Assembly: GCA_025361565.1 (NCBI GenBank)
Contig: JANYKN010000196.1
Coordinates: 19,084 to 83,083 of the forward strand
Source: Bacteroidota bacterium
GTDB lineage: Bacteria; Bacteroidota; Bacteroidia; Bacteroidales; NBLH01
DNA: 64,000 nt
Direction of reading: 5' to 3'
The notes under the pieces are model-generated. The model made no database searches, was not told the origin of the DNA, and worked only from the letters and a program-made list of their open reading frames with translations. This document shows, piece by piece, positions 1-8,303 of this stretch (its first letter is position 1; each line of letters begins with the position of its first letter). A program made the position numbers and the translations under genes.

Positions 1-846
1 ATTTCAATTGGGAAACTTGAACCAATTACTTCAAATATGAACAGAAATGATCCGGCGAATAATGGAATGACCGGATTATCGATAAATGGCACTCCGGAAT
101 CGTATAGTAAAGGAATAGAAGTTCTTAAAGGTGAGGAATATTTGTTGGCCCTGAACAATATGTATAAAGGGAAAGGACATACTTTGGTTTTTAAGTATCT
201 CGAAAATTTTAAAGTAAGTGGTACTCTCGAATTTGTTGAAACCAAAGAACCGGTTAAAGCCGAGGTTTTTTGGACTAATCTCAGAACCAAAGAAACAACC
301 TCTTCCATATTATCAAATAAAGATGGTTCATTTCAATTGAAAGTGAGCGTAAGTACCGAGGCACACAGGTTTCCCGAGTATTTGTTATGGGCTTATGCCG
401 AAGGATTTTATATAGCTGATACAATGATTGCCTCGAAAGATATTCCAAATCTTGAAAAGAATCCTTTTAGACTTAAATTGTACAAATTAAATAAAGGGAA
501 TAGCGATTTTTTACCTAAAATTTTCTTTGAACCAAATGATCAGCAAATTACACCTGAATCGTTGCGGGATTTGGAAAGAATTTTACGATTGTTACAGCAA
601 AATCCAAATATTGAAATTACGCTCGAAGGACATTCCAATGGTTTTTATCCCAGTACAGAAGTTGATAAAATTTTATCAGAGGGTAGAGCCGAAGTTGTTA
701 AAAAATGGTTGATTGACAATGGAATTGATGAAAAACGATTAACAACCTATGGTTTTGGTAGTGAAAAAATGTTATTTCCAATGGCTCAGGATGAAAATGA
801 AGAAAGTATGAACCGTAGGGTCGAGATTTTTATTTCCAAATTATAA
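1..846 (+). CDS. OmpA-family outer membrane/periplasmic protein, 5' end outside window
   Basis: The reading frame is open to the left edge, so this is the last 281 residues of a longer protein. The final ~110 residues are an OmpA-like peptidoglycan-binding domain: a strand with FFEPNDQQITPES, then ITLEGHSNG, a helix with EGRAEVVKKWL, the turn GIDEKRLTTYGFGSEK and the closing NRRVEIFI. The part before it looks like a beta-rich carboxypeptidase-regulatory-like region (the stretch with VSGTLEFVETKEPVKAEVFW). Bacteroidota proteins of this build often carry TPR and PD40 propeller repeats further upstream, as the protein at 47683 does; that part is not visible here. The likely role is tying the outer membrane to the cell wall. 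An internal ATG at 37 exists but is unlikely to be the true start. Confidence 0.85.
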   Translation: MSIGKLEPITSNMNRNDPANNGMTGLSINGTPESYSKGIEVLKGEEYLLALNNMYKGKGHTLVFKYLENFKVSGTLEFVETKEPVKAEVFWTNLRTKETTSSILSNKDGSFQLKVSVSTEAHRFPEYLLWAYAEGFYIADTMIASKDIPNLEKNPFRLKLYKLNKGNSDFLPKIFFEPNDQQITPESLRDLERILRLLQQNPNIEITLEGHSNGFYPSTEVDKILSEGRAEVVKKWLIDNGIDEKRLTTYGFGSEKMLFPMAQDENEESMNRRVEIFISKL

Positions 847-881
847 TTTAAAGCTAGTACTTCGACAAGTTTAAAACGCAA

Positions 882-929
882 GCGTGAACAAATACTTCAT
901 TCCGGAAATGGTGAGGTAATTGTTCGCGC
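882..929. repeat. Imperfect inverted repeat downstream of the OmpA-family gene
   Basis: GCGTGAACAA (882-891) pairs with TTGTTCGCGC (920-929) with one mismatch, and the loop contains a smaller CATT-CCGG-AAATG hairpin. There is no T-tract, so it is not a clear intrinsic terminator. It may be a structured 3' end or a dispersed repeat. Just before it (853-870) is a degenerate piece of the CTTGTCGAAG repeat found around ilvN. Confidence 0.35.
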
Positions 930-1048
930 TTTTCATCATTTCGAAATAATTTGTACCAATTGCAAATATTAGCGCAATCTCCAGGCAAATCAAATCGTTT
1001 TATAAACCAAAATCTTTTACTTTATACAATTCAGATTAAATATGTGCT

Positions 1049-1849
1049 ATGAGAATAGTTGTAGTCATTTGTTTGTTTAACATACTTTTATTTCAAAATA
1101 TAGCTGCCCAAGATAAAGATTCTGCTATTTTGCTGAATACTGCGTTTTTGAGTGATGAACAACTTTCATACAGAGTTGGTTATGGTTTAATAAAGGGAGG
1201 AGAAGCTTCTCTTGTGATTAACACGGTGCCAGTTGGTGATAGTCAACTATTTCATATCACAGCTATGGCTAAAACTACAGGTGTAGTTGGCTCAATGGTT
1301 ACCATAAAAGATATTTATGAAAGTTATGTCGATATTGCCACCGGTTATCCAATAAAATCCATAAGGAACATTAGAGAGCATAATTATACTTCGTACGATG
1401 AAGTGCTTTTTTTTAGAGATCAAGGTTTTCTCAGAAGTATAAATTCAGGAGATCATCCTGCCCCCAATAATGTACTTGACATATTATCAGCATTTTATTT
1501 TGCACGTAGATACTTATTTTCAAATGAAGTAAAAAAGGATGAAATAATTACTTTATACACTTTTTTTGATGATCAATTTTTTCCTATTAAAATAAAATTC
1601 AAAGAATTTGAAATGGTAGAAACGAAATTTGGAAAGGTAAAATGTCTGAAATTTGTTCCATTACTTGAAGATAATAAAGTCTTTAAAGAAGAGGATCAGT
1701 TTCAGGTTTGGGTAACTGCCGATAAAAATTTTATTCCGGTTAAAATCCGTGTTAAGTTACCAATTGGTTCATTGAAATGTGATATTATTGATTTTAAAGG
1801 CATTAAAGATGAAAATGGAGAATTGAATAGAAAATCAAAAACAAATTAG
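1049..1849 (+). CDS. DUF3108 domain-containing secreted protein
   Basis: 266 residues with an N-terminal signal peptide (hydrophobic stretch to about residue 20, ending AAQ). The mature part matches the DUF3108 pattern: the opening LSYRVGYGLIKGGEASLVI, a central block on conversion of a measured property (TSYDEVLFF), YFARRYLFSN, and near the end FQVWVTADKNFIPVKIRVKLPIGS. DUF3108 proteins are periplasmic or outer-membrane beta proteins of unknown function with a lipoprotein-localisation-like fold. The gene stands alone between a cut OmpA-family gene and a nitroreductase. The start ATG follows an AT-rich stretch without a Shine-Dalgarno sequence. Confidence 0.8.
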   Translation: MRIVVVICLFNILLFQNIAAQDKDSAILLNTAFLSDEQLSYRVGYGLIKGGEASLVINTVPVGDSQLFHITAMAKTTGVVGSMVTIKDIYESYVDIATGYPIKSIRNIREHNYTSYDEVLFFRDQGFLRSINSGDHPAPNNVLDILSAFYFARRYLFSNEVKKDEIITLYTFFDDQFFPIKIKFKEFEMVETKFGKVKCLKFVPLLEDNKVFKEEDQFQVWVTADKNFIPVKIRVKLPIGSLKCDIIDFKGIKDENGELNRKSKTN

Positions 1850-2003
1850 TAGACTTTTAAATCCTATTTTGATCCATAACTTTTTAAGTGAAAGATTACC
1901 TTTCGATCAGATTAGTTTAATAATTTTAATACACCTTCAGCTTTTAAAATCACAATCTTGTTGATTTTAAATCCTTTTATCGGCATCATTCGATTATTCT
2001 TTG

Positions 2004-2011
2004 TATATTTG
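2004..2011 (+). promoter_or_regulatory. Candidate -7 box upstream of the nitroreductase gene
   Basis: TATATTTG matches the Bacteroidota -7 consensus TAnnTTTG. No TTG is found at the proper distance upstream, so this is only half of a promoter. Confidence 0.3.
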
Positions 2012-2091
2012 GATACTATAAAGTGAAAGAAAATATTGGAAATTATTCATAGAAAATTTGGACAACAAGAGTTTGATTGAAATTACACCTG

Positions 2092-2676
2092 ATGAAAAAA
2101 TTAGCAACAACCAAATATCCAGTAAATGAATTGATTAAAAGCAGGTGGAGTCCACGAGCCTTTTCAGATCATAAAATACCCAAAGACGTAATTTTGACTT
2201 TATTTGAAGCAGCAATTTGGGCTCCCTCCTCACGAAATGAGCAGCCTTGGCGATTTATCTATGGAGTTAAAGACGAAGGAGCTAATTATAAAAAAATTTA
2301 TGATACGCTGGTACATTGGAACCAGCAATGGGCAAAATCAGCACCATTATTAGTGATGACAATTGCCAAGCGAAATTCAGAATACCACAACGAAGAAAAT
2401 ACTACAGCTTTATACGATTTAGGCCAGGCTGTTGCAAATTTAAGTATACAGGCTACCGATATGGATTTGTTTTGTCATCAAATGGGTGGTTTTGAAAAAG
2501 AGAAGGCCAGAGATACTTTCAATATACCTTCAAATTATGTTGCAGTTACGGTTGTGGCCATTGGTTATTATGGTGATCCAGATAAATTGCCCGATGACAT
2601 GAAAGAGTTGGAGTTAAAGGCAAGGAGCCGATATGATTTGGACAGGATAATTTTTAATGAAGATTTTAAGCCATGA
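2092..2676 (+). CDS. Nitroreductase family protein
   Basis: 194 residues from the ATG at 2092; a TTG five codons upstream (2077) would also be open, but ATG followed by KKLATTKYPV fits the family start better. The nitroreductase signature is clear: the FMN phosphate-binding SRWSPRAFSDHKI, then ALAWAPSSRNEQPW-like text (AAIWAPSSRNEQPWRFIYG), and the later ALYDLGQAVANLSIQA and GYYGDPDKLPDD. Such proteins are FMN-dependent homodimers that reduce nitro compounds or quinones with NAD(P)H; the real substrate cannot be told. Monocistronic, followed by a strong terminator. Confidence 0.9.
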   Translation: MKKLATTKYPVNELIKSRWSPRAFSDHKIPKDVILTLFEAAIWAPSSRNEQPWRFIYGVKDEGANYKKIYDTLVHWNQQWAKSAPLLVMTIAKRNSEYHNEENTTALYDLGQAVANLSIQATDMDLFCHQMGGFEKEKARDTFNIPSNYVAVTVVAIGYYGDPDKLPDDMKELELKARSRYDLDRIIFNEDFKP

Positions 2677-2684
2677 AATAAAAT

Positions 2685-2716
2685 AAAAAAGCAAGCACTT
2701 AAGCTTGCTTTTTTAT
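2685..2716. terminator. Bidirectional intrinsic terminator
   Basis: A perfect stem (AAAAAAGCAAGC / GCTTGCTTTTTT) with a six-base loop lies between two convergent genes. It has an A-run before and a T-run after, so it can end both the nitroreductase transcript and the transaldolase transcript. Confidence 0.85.
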
Positions 2717-2756
2717 TGAATCGGAAAGTTTACCTTCTTTCCATAATATAAGAAAC

Positions 2757-3413
2757 TTACCCATTCACTTTTTTATAATCATCAAGGAATTGCTTTAATC
2801 CAATATCTGTTAATGGATGTTTTAACAATCCGAGAATAGCACTTAACGGGCATGTTGCAACATCGGCACCGGCTTCAACACATTGTATAATATGCATAGT
2901 GTGCCTTATCGAAGCTGCCAATACCTGGGTTTCAAATTGATAAAAATTGAACATTTCAACAATTTTTGATATTAGTTCGATACCATCAGTAGATGTATCG
3001 TCAAGCCTGCCAATAAATGGTGAAACATAAGTAGCACCGGCTTTTGCTGCCAACAAAGCTTGACCTTGATTAAATACCAGAGTGCAGTTGGTTTTTATCC
3101 CAATTGATGAAAGAAATTTGATGGCTTTTATGCCTTCTTTAATTGCCGGAACTTTAACAACTATTTGTGGATGCAGGGCCGCTAAATCCTGACCTTCTGT
3201 AATCATCCCGTCATAATCGGTCGAAATGACTTCAGCACTCACATCTCCATCAACAATTTCGCAGATTTTTAAATAATGGTTTTTTATGTTTTCTTTACCT
3301 TTAATCCCTTCTTTGGCCATCAATGAAGGATTGGTAGTAACACCATCCAAAATACCAAGGTCTTGTGCTTCCCTTATTTGGTCCAGATTTGCTGTATCGA
3401 TAAAAAATTTCAT
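2757..3413 (-). CDS. fsa: Fructose-6-phosphate aldolase / transaldolase (small type)
   Basis: 218 residues, the length of the FSA/TalC subfamily rather than of the classic ~320-residue transaldolases. The TIM-barrel catalytic residues are all visible: Asp6 in FIDTANL, TTNPS at 26-30, and the Schiff-base lysine Lys87 in VVKVPA. The end ([21 protein letters not shown]) is also typical. It either cleaves fructose-6-phosphate or acts as a transaldolase in the non-oxidative pentose phosphate pathway; in Bacteroidota the latter is common, and the sequence does not decide it. Single gene, convergent with the nitroreductase. No clear TAnnTTTG box is visible upstream. Confidence 0.93.
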   Translation of the reverse strand: MKFFIDTANLDQIREAQDLGILDGVTTNPSLMAKEGIKGKENIKNHYLKICEIVDGDVSAEVISTDYDGMITEGQDLAALHPQIVVKVPAIKEGIKAIKFLSSIGIKTNCTLVFNQGQALLAAKAGATYVSPFIGRLDDTSTDGIELISKIVEMFNFYQFETQVLAASIRHTMHIIQCVEAGADVATCPLSAILGLLKHPLTDIGLKQFLDDYKKVNG

Positions 3414-3546
3414 AGGTGTAGAAATAATTAGTTATAGAAGTACTTCGAAATAGAAATAATAATCAATATTCAATTATTGATTGTTAAATATACGAAAAAA
3501 TCGAGAAGTGTAATCGGAATTATTAAGAATGGATGGAAATAAAAAG

Positions 3547-3647
3547 TGGGTAAGCTACTTATATCGCACCGCTACAACCACCTACCCTTGCTACCTTCCG
3601 GTCCTGGGGGAGTTCAGTAGGAGCTGGTCGTATAAGACTTACCCGGC
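3547..3647 (-). ncRNA. ffs: Signal recognition particle RNA (4.5S type)
   Basis: Read on the minus strand, the apical part contains CCAGGACCGGAAGGTAGCAA, the conserved asymmetric loop that binds Ffh and the GGAA tetraloop. The two flanks pair as a long hairpin (GGGTAAG with CTTACCC, TTATA with TATAA, ACC with GGT), giving a ~100-nt single-hairpin SRP RNA of the bacterial small type. It works with Ffh and FtsY in co-translational membrane targeting. The 3' flank is CACTTTTTATTT, so the basal stem itself can act as terminator. A perfect promoter precedes it. Confidence 0.95.
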
Positions 3648-3648
3648 A

Positions 3649-3678
3649 CAAAAGTAACAATTCTTTTTTTTACTCCAA
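3649..3678 (-). promoter_or_regulatory. Promoter of the SRP RNA gene
   Basis: On the minus strand TTG (3678-3676), a 19-base spacer and TACTTTTG (3656-3649) match the Bacteroidota consensus exactly, and the RNA begins two bases further on. This is the best-positioned promoter in the window and fixes the 5' end of the RNA near 3647. Confidence 0.75.
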
Positions 3679-3684
3679 ATTTTA

Positions 3685-3714
3685 TTGAATAATAAAGTAT
3701 AATTCTTTACTTTG
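3685..3714 (+). promoter_or_regulatory. Candidate promoter of the DUF4199 gene
   Basis: TTG (3685-3687), 19 bases, TTACTTTG (3707-3714), one mismatch to TAnnTTTG. It lies back to back with the SRP RNA promoter, only six bases apart at the -33 elements. If used, transcription starts after 3714 and rules out the GTG at 3714 as start codon. Confidence 0.45.
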
Positions 3715-3755
3715 TGCAATCAAATGCTCTAATCTATAACCAAATTTTTAATATT

Positions 3756-4295
3756 ATGGAAGAAAATAAATCTAGTATGTGGAAAAATGCCCTCAATTGG
3801 GGTGTTATTATGGGAATCGTTTTAATTATCTATTATCTGCTCATGTTCTTTCTCGAACTCAACCTCCAAAAATGGGTTGGATATGTTAGTTATGTTTTTT
3901 TGATTGCGGTTCTGATAGTCGCAACTATTAATTATCGTGATAAAACTCTTGGAGGAGTTATAACATATGGACAAGCACTTGGTTTTGGGGTGATCTTGAT
4001 GCTATTTGCCTCAATAATTTATGCAATTTTCTTTTATATTTTTGCAGTTTATATTGACCCTGAATTTATAAATAAAACCCTGGCTATGGTTGAAGAAGAA
4101 TATACTAAAGCCGGTCTTACTGATGAACAAATTGAAGCAGCTTTGGGAATGGTGAAAAAATTCATGTCACCAATTTTAATAAGTCTCATTTCTATTCCTA
4201 CATATGTATTTATGGGTTTAATTTTTTCATTAGTTACCTCTGCATTTCTTAAAAAAAATGCACCTGAAATTCATTTTAACGAAGAACAATCATAA
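3756..4295 (+). CDS. DUF4199 domain-containing membrane protein
   Basis: 179 residues from the ATG at 3756. An upstream in-frame GTG at 3714 is rejected because a likely -7 box covers it. Four hydrophobic segments are visible: roughly residues 15-35 (WGVIMGIVLIIYYLLMFF), 40-55, 70-95 (GFGVILMLFASIIYAIFFYI) and 140-165. Between segments 3 and 4 lies a charged loop with EEEYTKAGLTDEQIEAA. The pattern (YGQALGFGVILM, a C-terminal ISLISIPTYVFMGLIFSLV) is that of DUF4199, an uncharacterised inner membrane family found mostly in Bacteroidota. In this phylum the family often sits directly before a family 2 glycosyltransferase, as here. Confidence 0.8.
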   Translation: MEENKSSMWKNALNWGVIMGIVLIIYYLLMFFLELNLQKWVGYVSYVFLIAVLIVATINYRDKTLGGVITYGQALGFGVILMLFASIIYAIFFYIFAVYIDPEFINKTLAMVEEEYTKAGLTDEQIEAALGMVKKFMSPILISLISIPTYVFMGLIFSLVTSAFLKKNAPEIHFNEEQS

Positions 4296-4450
4296 TCAGT
4301 GACTGGAAAAATAGGAATTAGACTGGATATTATGAATTTGCGAATTGAATGCGATAATTGGCAAACTTGTCATTAAACAATATTCGATTTTTCACTTTAT
4401 GAAATCTAAACGTATTTACTTATAAATCATAGAATTAAATTGTATAAATA

Positions 4451-5383
4451 ATGGATATATCCCTTGTAATTTCTATTTACAACGAAGAAGAATCACTTAA
4501 AGAACTGATGGACTGGATTGCAAAAGTAATGCAGTCCAATCAGTTTACTTATGAATGTATAATGATTGATGATGGTAGTACAGATAAATCGTGGGATATT
4601 ATCTGTGATTTAAAAAGAACTCATCCCGAAATTGTTGGAATAAAATTTAGGAAGAACAATGGCAAATCGGCTGCCATGTATTGCGGTTTTGAGGCTGCTA
4701 AAGGCGATGTTATTATTACTATGGATGCAGATTTGCAGGACAGTCCTGAAGAAATCCCAGATCTTTTCCGAATGATTAAGGAAGAGGGGTTTGATTTGGT
4801 TTCGGGCTGGAAGAAAAAGAGGCACGATCCCATTTCTAAAACACTTCCCAGCAAATTTTACAATTGGACGGCACGCAAGGTTACCGGTATTTATTTGCAT
4901 GATATGAACTGCGGATTGAAAGCCTACCGTAACAAAGTAGTTAAAAGTATTGAAGTATTTGGCGATATGCACAGGTATATTCCTGTATTGGCCAAACATG
5001 CAGGCTACAAGAAAATTGGCGAAAAAGTAGTTGCACACCAAGCACGCAAATATGGTTATAGTAAATTCGGCCTTTCACGCTTAGTTACCGGATATCTGGA
5101 TTTGTTAACTGTTGTGTTTATTTCGAAATTTGGGAAAAGGCCCATGCATTTTTTCGGTACTTTGGGTTCGCTTTTTTTCCTGATTGGATTGATAATACTA
5201 TCCTATCTTACTTATGAAAAAGTATTCTTTCATCAGTATCAAATGACAGACAGGCCTCTTTTTTATCTTGGTTTATTGGCCGTAATGTTTGGAACGCAGC
5301 TTTTTTTGACAGGTTTTATTTCAGAATTAACTTCAAGAAGTTCGTCTGACAGGAACCTATATAAAGTTGAAGAAAGGATTTAG
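4451..5383 (+). CDS. Family 2 glycosyltransferase, polyprenyl-phosphate type
   Basis: 310 residues. The N-terminal GT-A domain has the nucleotide-binding start SLVISIYNEEESL, DDGS at 40-43 and the metal-binding DAD at 92-94 in ITMDADLQDSPEE. Then come SGWKKKRHDP and the acceptor-side HDMNCGLKAYR. Two transmembrane helices follow, near residues 233-253 and 268-290, as in the DPM1/GtrB/ArnC-like enzymes that move a sugar onto undecaprenyl phosphate at the inner face of the cytoplasmic membrane. The sugar cannot be read from the sequence. It follows the DUF4199 gene by 155 bases on the same strand. Confidence 0.9.
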   Translation: MDISLVISIYNEEESLKELMDWIAKVMQSNQFTYECIMIDDGSTDKSWDIICDLKRTHPEIVGIKFRKNNGKSAAMYCGFEAAKGDVIITMDADLQDSPEEIPDLFRMIKEEGFDLVSGWKKKRHDPISKTLPSKFYNWTARKVTGIYLHDMNCGLKAYRNKVVKSIEVFGDMHRYIPVLAKHAGYKKIGEKVVAHQARKYGYSKFGLSRLVTGYLDLLTVVFISKFGKRPMHFFGTLGSLFFLIGLIILSYLTYEKVFFHQYQMTDRPLFYLGLLAVMFGTQLFLTGFISELTSRSSSDRNLYKVEERI

Positions 5384-5697
5384 TTTTAGAAACTAGTTAT
5401 TAGAAATTGGAAATTAGTAAGTAGTGTCACTCTTTAAACTCTGAAAAACTTCAAAAATGAAAATATTTTAGCCACTGATTGCCTTTGGCGAGATCGCTTC
5501 GCTTAGTTCACAGATTATCTCAGATAAAAATTATTAAAATCTGTGGCAATTATTTACTTTAGGGATGGACACTAAAAGAAATTAGTAATTCGGATGCGGT
5601 GGCCAAAAGTCGACAGATATTAGACATTTGATTACCTATTCACTCATTCATACATTTATGCAATCACTCATTCATATATTCACTCATTGAATAAAAG
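5384..5697. other. Intergenic region with degenerate repeats
   Basis: No gene was found in these 314 bases. They hold ATTAGAAATTGGAAATTAG near 5398 (the reverse complement of the dispersed CTAATTTCCAA motif), and an inverted pair around 5505-5545 (CACAGATTATCTCAGAT against AATCTGTGGCAA). A patch of near-tandem CATTCAT/CACTCATT words fills 5638-5694. The last patch resembles, in inverse orientation, one at 10885-10920. No clear promoter was seen for the downstream gene. Confidence 0.5.
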
Positions 5698-7428
5698 ATG
5701 CGCAAGTTGTTTTCACATTTTTCCGATTTAGTTATACTACTTGCAGTTGTTGTTTTGCTGTTTACCATTGGAAGAGCGTTTTTTTATTTTAACTTTAGGC
5801 ATAGCTTTGATGGTTTTGATAATGCTCAAGTTTTGAAAGCTTTTTTATCGGGTTTTGAGTTTGATTTAAAAGTGGTTTTGATGGTAAATTCCATTTTTAT
5901 TTTGCTTTTTTTTATTCCATTTAAATTATACAATACTGTATTTTACCTTTCCATTTTAAAATTTATTTATTTTACTTCAAATTCAGCAGCTTTGCTATTT
6001 AATTTGCTTGATGTTAATTCTTTTGCACACAGCGGAATGCGAATGAGCATTGTCAATTTTAAGGTTGAAATACTGAGAATGTATCATGAATTGATTGTAT
6101 TTGATATATTGCTAAAAAGCAATATTGTGATATTGATTTGTTTCATCATTTTTTTAATCATCCTTTGGAATTTACTAGATCTTGTCCAAAAACGCGATTT
6201 CGAGGATAAACCGATAAAAAGAAATTATGTCATTTTTTCTTTTATACTGCTCTGTTTATACGGATGGTTTTCTTATGGATTTATTACTGATAAAGGAGAA
6301 TGGCTTGCACAGCTATACAAGGATGCAGACCGGAAAATTGCACCATTGGTAATGAACAACCCTTATTTGTTTTTATCGTCGGCTAAAAATTGGGATAGTG
6401 AGGAAAATGAATATTGGGATTTTGTTGAATTTCAATCCGAAAGGAAATATAATGCATTAAAAAGCAGTCCAATTCATCATATCTGTATTTTATTTATTGA
6501 CTCAAATGATTCTTTGGCACATAAATATTCACCTGATCTTAATGCATTAAACAATCAAACCAAGGCTTTTGAATTCAATGTTTTACAATCGGGTTGTCAA
6601 TCAATTGATAGGTATTTGGACGAAACTTTATTGTCGATTCCTTCAATTTTGCCAGTTGATTTTTACCAATCGGTTTATTCGTTGAACAATTTTGAAAGCC
6701 TGCCCCAAATACTCGAAAAGAATTTATTCATTACCAATTTATTTTCTATCGGTTACGACAAAAAACAAATACGCATCATTAAAAATTTTCATGGGTTTAA
6801 AAATTATATCATGCTTGATTCAATTGAGGACGATGAATCAAAAGTGAATTCAATAATTTTTAAAGATTTCGATTCGAATGGGAGTAAGAAAACATTGGAT
6901 GTTATTCTTATTCAAAATGCAGCTAAAAATGTTTCAGAATCTATTTTAGATGCTTATTTAAAAGCAATTAAAAATGATGGTTTAGCTTTTGTTTATTACA
7001 TTCCCAAACCAAATCATGAGCAAAAAGCATTGTTGATTGAATCCATGAAGCTTTATATGCCTGATAATCTCACTTTTTATAAACCTGTAGAAGAAGTAAT
7101 TGCCCAATGTTTGGATATTAAACCTACCATTTTGCATTATCTTAATCAGCGAACAGCATTTATAGCCTATGGTTCCAGTTTATTTGCCAACGAAGAAAAG
7201 TTGATTTTTACTACAAATGGATTAAATAGTTACAGTTTGCTCAAAGATAGTTTGTTGTTGAATTATTCAAACAATGAAACTAAAAGCATCCAACTTTTAA
7301 AAAACAAGCAATTTTTAAAAGAGGATTTTAAAGATTCACTTGCTGTTGAAAAGATTGACCTCGAAAACAAGATACATTCCATTTTCCAGAATTTTGAATA
7401 TAGGGTTGAGGGGAATAAGATGAAGTAG
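5698..7428 (+). CDS. LTA-synthase-like membrane protein with degenerate sulfatase domain
   Basis: 576 residues. The first ~210 form five transmembrane segments with the layout of bacterial LTA synthase/phosphoglycerol transferase relatives (AFFYFNFRHSFDGF, FLSGFEFDLKVVLMVNSIFI). The C-terminal half keeps only the frame of the alkaline-phosphatase/sulfatase fold: a strand ICILFIDSNDS where active members have an ES pair, then LDETLLSIPSILP, and at the end DIKPTILHYLNQ plus FIAYGSSLFAN. The middle of the domain, which normally carries the metal-binding aspartates and histidines (DHG, HEP), is shortened and those motifs are absent. It is therefore probably a pseudoenzyme. Its place after a lipid-linked glycosyltransferase suggests a role in envelope glycoconjugates, which is inference. 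Confidence 0.65.
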   Translation: MRKLFSHFSDLVILLAVVVLLFTIGRAFFYFNFRHSFDGFDNAQVLKAFLSGFEFDLKVVLMVNSIFILLFFIPFKLYNTVFYLSILKFIYFTSNSAALLFNLLDVNSFAHSGMRMSIVNFKVEILRMYHELIVFDILLKSNIVILICFIIFLIILWNLLDLVQKRDFEDKPIKRNYVIFSFILLCLYGWFSYGFITDKGEWLAQLYKDADRKIAPLVMNNPYLFLSSAKNWDSEENEYWDFVEFQSERKYNALKSSPIHHICILFIDSNDSLAHKYSPDLNALNNQTKAFEFNVLQSGCQSIDRYLDETLLSIPSILPVDFYQSVYSLNNFESLPQILEKNLFITNLFSIGYDKKQIRIIKNFHGFKNYIMLDSIEDDESKVNSIIFKDFDSNGSKKTLDVILIQNAAKNVSESILDAYLKAIKNDGLAFVYYIPKPNHEQKALLIESMKLYMPDNLTFYKPVEEVIAQCLDIKPTILHYLNQRTAFIAYGSSLFANEEKLIFTTNGLNSYSLLKDSLLLNYSNNETKSIQLLKNKQFLKEDFKDSLAVEKIDLENKIHSIFQNFEYRVEGNKMK

Positions 7429-7586
7429 TAGTCATTCGCAGTAATCTGAATCTAATTACAATTGATTTATAGTACTTTACTTATTGCTAAATACTTATTA
7501 TTTCCAAAAAATTATACCGACTAAGACAAAATTCCTTTGTGATTTGAATCAATCCATTTTTTTCCTAATTTTATCCGAAAAAGCAT

Positions 7587-8111
7587 ATGGCTAAAATAAT
7601 CATTTACATCGCGCAAAGCCTCAATGGAAAAATAGCCTACGAAAATGGCTCTGTGGATTGGCTCGGCCCTTATGATTCCGAAGATTATGGTTATCATCAA
7701 TTCTTAAATACAATAGGTGTGGTGTTGATGGGCAATAAAACCTACCAACAAGTTTTGACTTTTGGCGATGAATTTCCGTACAAGAATAAGCAGGTATATG
7801 TTTTTACCAGAAATAAGTCATTGGTTAAAGACGAAAATGTATCGTTTGTTTCAGAAAATATTGTTGGATTTGTGGCCGATCTAAAAAAATCAAGCCAATC
7901 GGATATTTGGCTGGTTGGGGGTGGCGAAATAATAACCTATCTGCTCGATAAACAGCTTGTTGATGAATTACAGGTGTTTACCATTCCCGTTATTCTGAAA
8001 TCAGGTATTGGGCTTTGTAATACTTTGGACACCGATAAAAACCTGAAACTTGTTTATACCAAGTCCTTTAATAATGGAGTAGTTGAAAATTATTACGAAA
8101 TAGTTTATTGA
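7587..8111 (+). CDS. Dihydrofolate reductase family protein (RibD C-terminal type)
   Basis: 174 residues. The N-terminal strand IIIYIAQSLNGKIAYENGSVDWL, the motif VLMGNKTYQQVL and the nucleotide-binding IWLVGGGEIITYLLDKQLVDEL match the RibD_C/YyaP-like branch of the DHFR fold. True folate DHFR is less likely, since the usual folate-site residues are not evident. The family reduces pteridine- or flavin-precursor-like substrates with NADPH, but the substrate of this branch is mostly unknown. The stop is followed after six bases by an 83-bp inverted-repeat element. Confidence 0.85.
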   Translation: MAKIIIYIAQSLNGKIAYENGSVDWLGPYDSEDYGYHQFLNTIGVVLMGNKTYQQVLTFGDEFPYKNKQVYVFTRNKSLVKDENVSFVSENIVGFVADLKKSSQSDIWLVGGGEIITYLLDKQLVDELQVFTIPVILKSGIGLCNTLDTDKNLKLVYTKSFNNGVVENYYEIVY

Positions 8112-8116
8112 GATTT

Positions 8117-8199
8117 AAACCTGCCAGCTTTCTTTTTATAGAATGATGTTGATTTGATAAAATCCTATACTTTGCTTTTATTTTAAAGCTGGCAGGTTT
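8117..8199. repeat. 83-bp inverted-repeat element, copy 1
   Basis: AAACCTGCCAGCTTT (8117-8131) and AAAGCTGGCAGGTTT (8185-8199) are perfect inverted arms of 15 bases around a 53-base AT-rich centre that holds TTTTTATAGAAT. The element has the same total length as one at 20155-20237 and starts similarly close behind a stop codon. It looks like a small non-coding mobile or REP-like repeat that may also end transcription. Confidence 0.65.
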
Positions 8200-8255
8200 T
8201 CGAAATAAAATAGCAATTGCCCTTCATACGAATTTTCACATCCATCGAATTCTTT

Positions 8256-8263
8256 TAATTTTG
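8256..8263 (+). promoter_or_regulatory. Candidate -7 box upstream of the radical SAM gene
   Basis: TAATTTTG fits TAnnTTTG and lies 40 bases before the start codon; a matching TTG at the -33 distance is not present. Confidence 0.35.
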
Positions 8264-8303
8264 CGGTTCATTCATTAGCGGATTAAATATGCAATTGTAA
8301 ATT

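Noticed and set aside
3714..3755. GTG start for the DUF4199 protein
   Set aside because: The G of this codon is the last base of a likely -7 box, so it should lie upstream of the transcript; the ATG at 3756 fits the family.
5698..7428. Active lipoteichoic acid synthase
   Set aside because: The organism is Gram-negative and the metal-binding core of the sulfatase domain is missing.
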